From NCBI GenBank assembly GCA_029062895.1, contig JAIDPF010000052.1:1-33137 (forward strand): 33,137 nucleotides of DNA. The letters run 5' to 3'. Source of the DNA: Lachnospiraceae bacterium. Its GTDB lineage: Bacteria; Bacillota; Clostridia; Lachnospirales; Lachnospiraceae. Made by a program: the position numbers and the translations under genes. A model generated the notes under the pieces. The model did not search any database, had not been told where the DNA came from, and saw only the letters and a list, made by a program, of their open reading frames with translations. This document shows, piece after piece, positions 32,269 to 33,137 of this stretch; the stretch's first letter is position 1; each line of letters opens with the position of its first letter.

Positions 32269-32868
32269 ATGGTGAAAAGATGTCGCGTTATATTACCATT
32301 GATGATATGCTCGCTGGCGATGTGTTCCTGTAATAATACGGAAGCGGAAAATCCGCCGATGACTGTGTCGCAGGAAATTGCTGCGGGGATTTCTGAAAAT
32401 ATTGTGCCGGCAGAGGCGATGGAATATTCGTTGTTATCCTATCCGGTTCCTGAGGGATTTGTGGCAGCCAGTGACAATACGGACATGCAGGCAATCTATG
32501 TCAGTGAGACACAGCAGGATTTTTCATATATCAGCTATATCAGACAGACGAATGATCATACGATGGACTATATGACTATGACAGCCGAGGATTATAAAAA
32601 CATGTTTGTTTTAAGTCTGGAAACGGAAATCGGTCTGGAGGGATGTACGCAGGAGGAAAAAGATGGCTGGCAGCAGGTAGGGTTGATCCTGACCTATGAG
32701 AAAGATGGAATTTCCTATAAGACGTGGCAGTATTATTATATTACGGATAAATTTATATTCAGCATAGCTTATGTTCAGGCAGGAGATGCCGCATGGGAAA
32801 ATGCGTTTTTGGAAGCCGCGGCACAGACGGTGCCTAAGAGTATCGTGGAGTCAGCGGCAGGAAACTGA
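32269..32868 (+). CDS. Putative lipoprotein of unknown function
   Basis: 199 residues. A short basic N terminus and hydrophobic segment (about 7-18) lead to two cysteines, C19 (LAMC) and C21 (MCSC). Neither is a perfect lipobox, because C19 has Met at -1 and C21 has Met at -3, but one is probably the lipidation site. The mature part is acidic and looks like a small alpha/beta domain with YISYIRQTND and KDGISYKTWQYYYITDKFIF, which I do not recognise as a named family. ATG 32269 follows GGAGG by 5 nt. It lies 18 nt after the SGNH gene, so the two are probably cotranscribed. Confidence 0.75.
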   Translation: MVKRCRVILPLMICSLAMCSCNNTEAENPPMTVSQEIAAGISENIVPAEAMEYSLLSYPVPEGFVAASDNTDMQAIYVSETQQDFSYISYIRQTNDHTMDYMTMTAEDYKNMFVLSLETEIGLEGCTQEEKDGWQQVGLILTYEKDGISYKTWQYYYITDKFIFSIAYVQAGDAAWENAFLEAAAQTVPKSIVESAAGN

Positions 32869-32891
32869 CAGTAGTAATTTATTCTAATGAG

Positions 32892-32900
32892 TGGTATAAT
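32892..32900 (+). promoter_or_regulatory. Extended -10 promoter facing the window end
   Basis: TGGTATAAT is a consensus extended -10; the -35 (TAGTAA) is poor. It would transcribe into the hairpins and tandem repeat that follow. Confidence 0.5.
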
Positions 32901-32917
32901 GTACACGAAAGCAATGA

Positions 32918-32983
32918 GCAGTGCGCGAATGAATGAAATCATCTGCCACCGGAAGCTTGCTTCCGGGCGGAATATGATTTCAT
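32918..32983. repeat. Hairpin-rich element before the tandem repeat
   Basis: ATGAAATCAT and ATGATTTCAT form a perfect 10-bp stem around an inner hairpin CCGGAAG/CTTCCGG. GCAGTGC (32918-32924) is complementary to GCACTGC inside each 77-bp unit (33040-33046 and 33117-33123), so the tandem repeat may be part of this structure. Confidence 0.55.
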
Positions 32984-33137
32984 GAGTGAGCATAGGGCGA
33001 AGCCCGTGAGCGAGATGGAGCAAAGCGGAAACGAGCTCGGCACTGCGGGTAAGAATACGCGAGTGAGCATAGGGCGAAGCCCGTGAGCGAGATGGAGCAA
33101 AGCGGAAACGAGCTCGGCACTGCGGGTAAGAATACGC
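32984..33137. repeat. 77-bp exact tandem duplication at the window end
   Basis: 32984-33060 and 33061-33137 are identical, beginning GAGTGAGCATAGGGCGAAGC and ending AAGAATACGC. The unit contains GGGCGAAGCCC and GAGC/GCTC hairpins. The second copy ends at the last base of the window, so the true copy number is not visible. Confidence 0.85.

Overview
This 33 kb window reads as chromosomal DNA of a spore-forming, Gram-positive, low-to-moderate-GC Clostridia, most likely a Lachnospiraceae-type gut anaerobe. The evidence is AGGAGG-type ribosome binding sites, TTGACA/TATAAT promoters, a SpoVAF/GerA-family spore protein, an FtsEX-M23 division module, a GH25 lysozyme with choline-binding-type repeats and a YjfB-type motility protein. 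The genus is an inference; no rRNA or marker search was possible. Most genes are on the + strand; yjfB, a GH127 glycosidase and degV are on the - strand.

Layout. 1-3.6 kb: UDP-galactopyranose mutase, tRNA-Gln(CUG) with its own promoter and terminator, a CvfB-like S1 protein, a CPBP membrane protease and convergent yjfB. 3.9-9.7 kb: envelope/division cluster of a PucR/CdaR-type regulator, ftsE with a ~140-residue N-terminal extension, ftsX, a coiled-coil M23 hydrolase and an S41 protease. 9.8-12.2 kb: leuS. 12.4-17.4 kb: alpha/beta hydrolase, a membrane-anchored MurF-like ligase, D-Ala-D-Ala ligase and a DMT transporter. 17.6-21.0 kb: secreted GH25 lysozyme and the SpoVAF-like protein. 21.0-22.9 kb: GH127 glycosidase. 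23.0-27.5 kb: pepD, a TraX-family membrane protein, galE and an HD-domain protein. 27.5-29.2 kb: a stand-alone protein resembling the fingers region of DNA polymerase PolC, convergent with degV. 29.4-32.9 kb: MBOAT O-acyltransferase, SGNH hydrolase and a putative lipoprotein, a plausible surface-glycan acylation group.

The dominant theme is the cell envelope: galactofuranose precursor, FtsEX-controlled peptidoglycan hydrolysis, the D-Ala-D-Ala branch, lysozyme, glycan acylation and UDP-galactose supply.

The least conventional content is between the genes. Several gaps hold large hairpins: two related elements with a conserved 17-base loop and compensated stem changes (12.3 and 15.1 kb), a 131-nt rod (13.3 kb) next to a 21-bp-period palindrome array, a 161-nt near-palindrome (26.5 kb), a hairpin-tailed repeat found at 8.4 and 31.1 kb, and a 77-bp exact tandem duplication ending exactly at the window edge. 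These and the PolC-like protein are the best candidates for undescribed biology.
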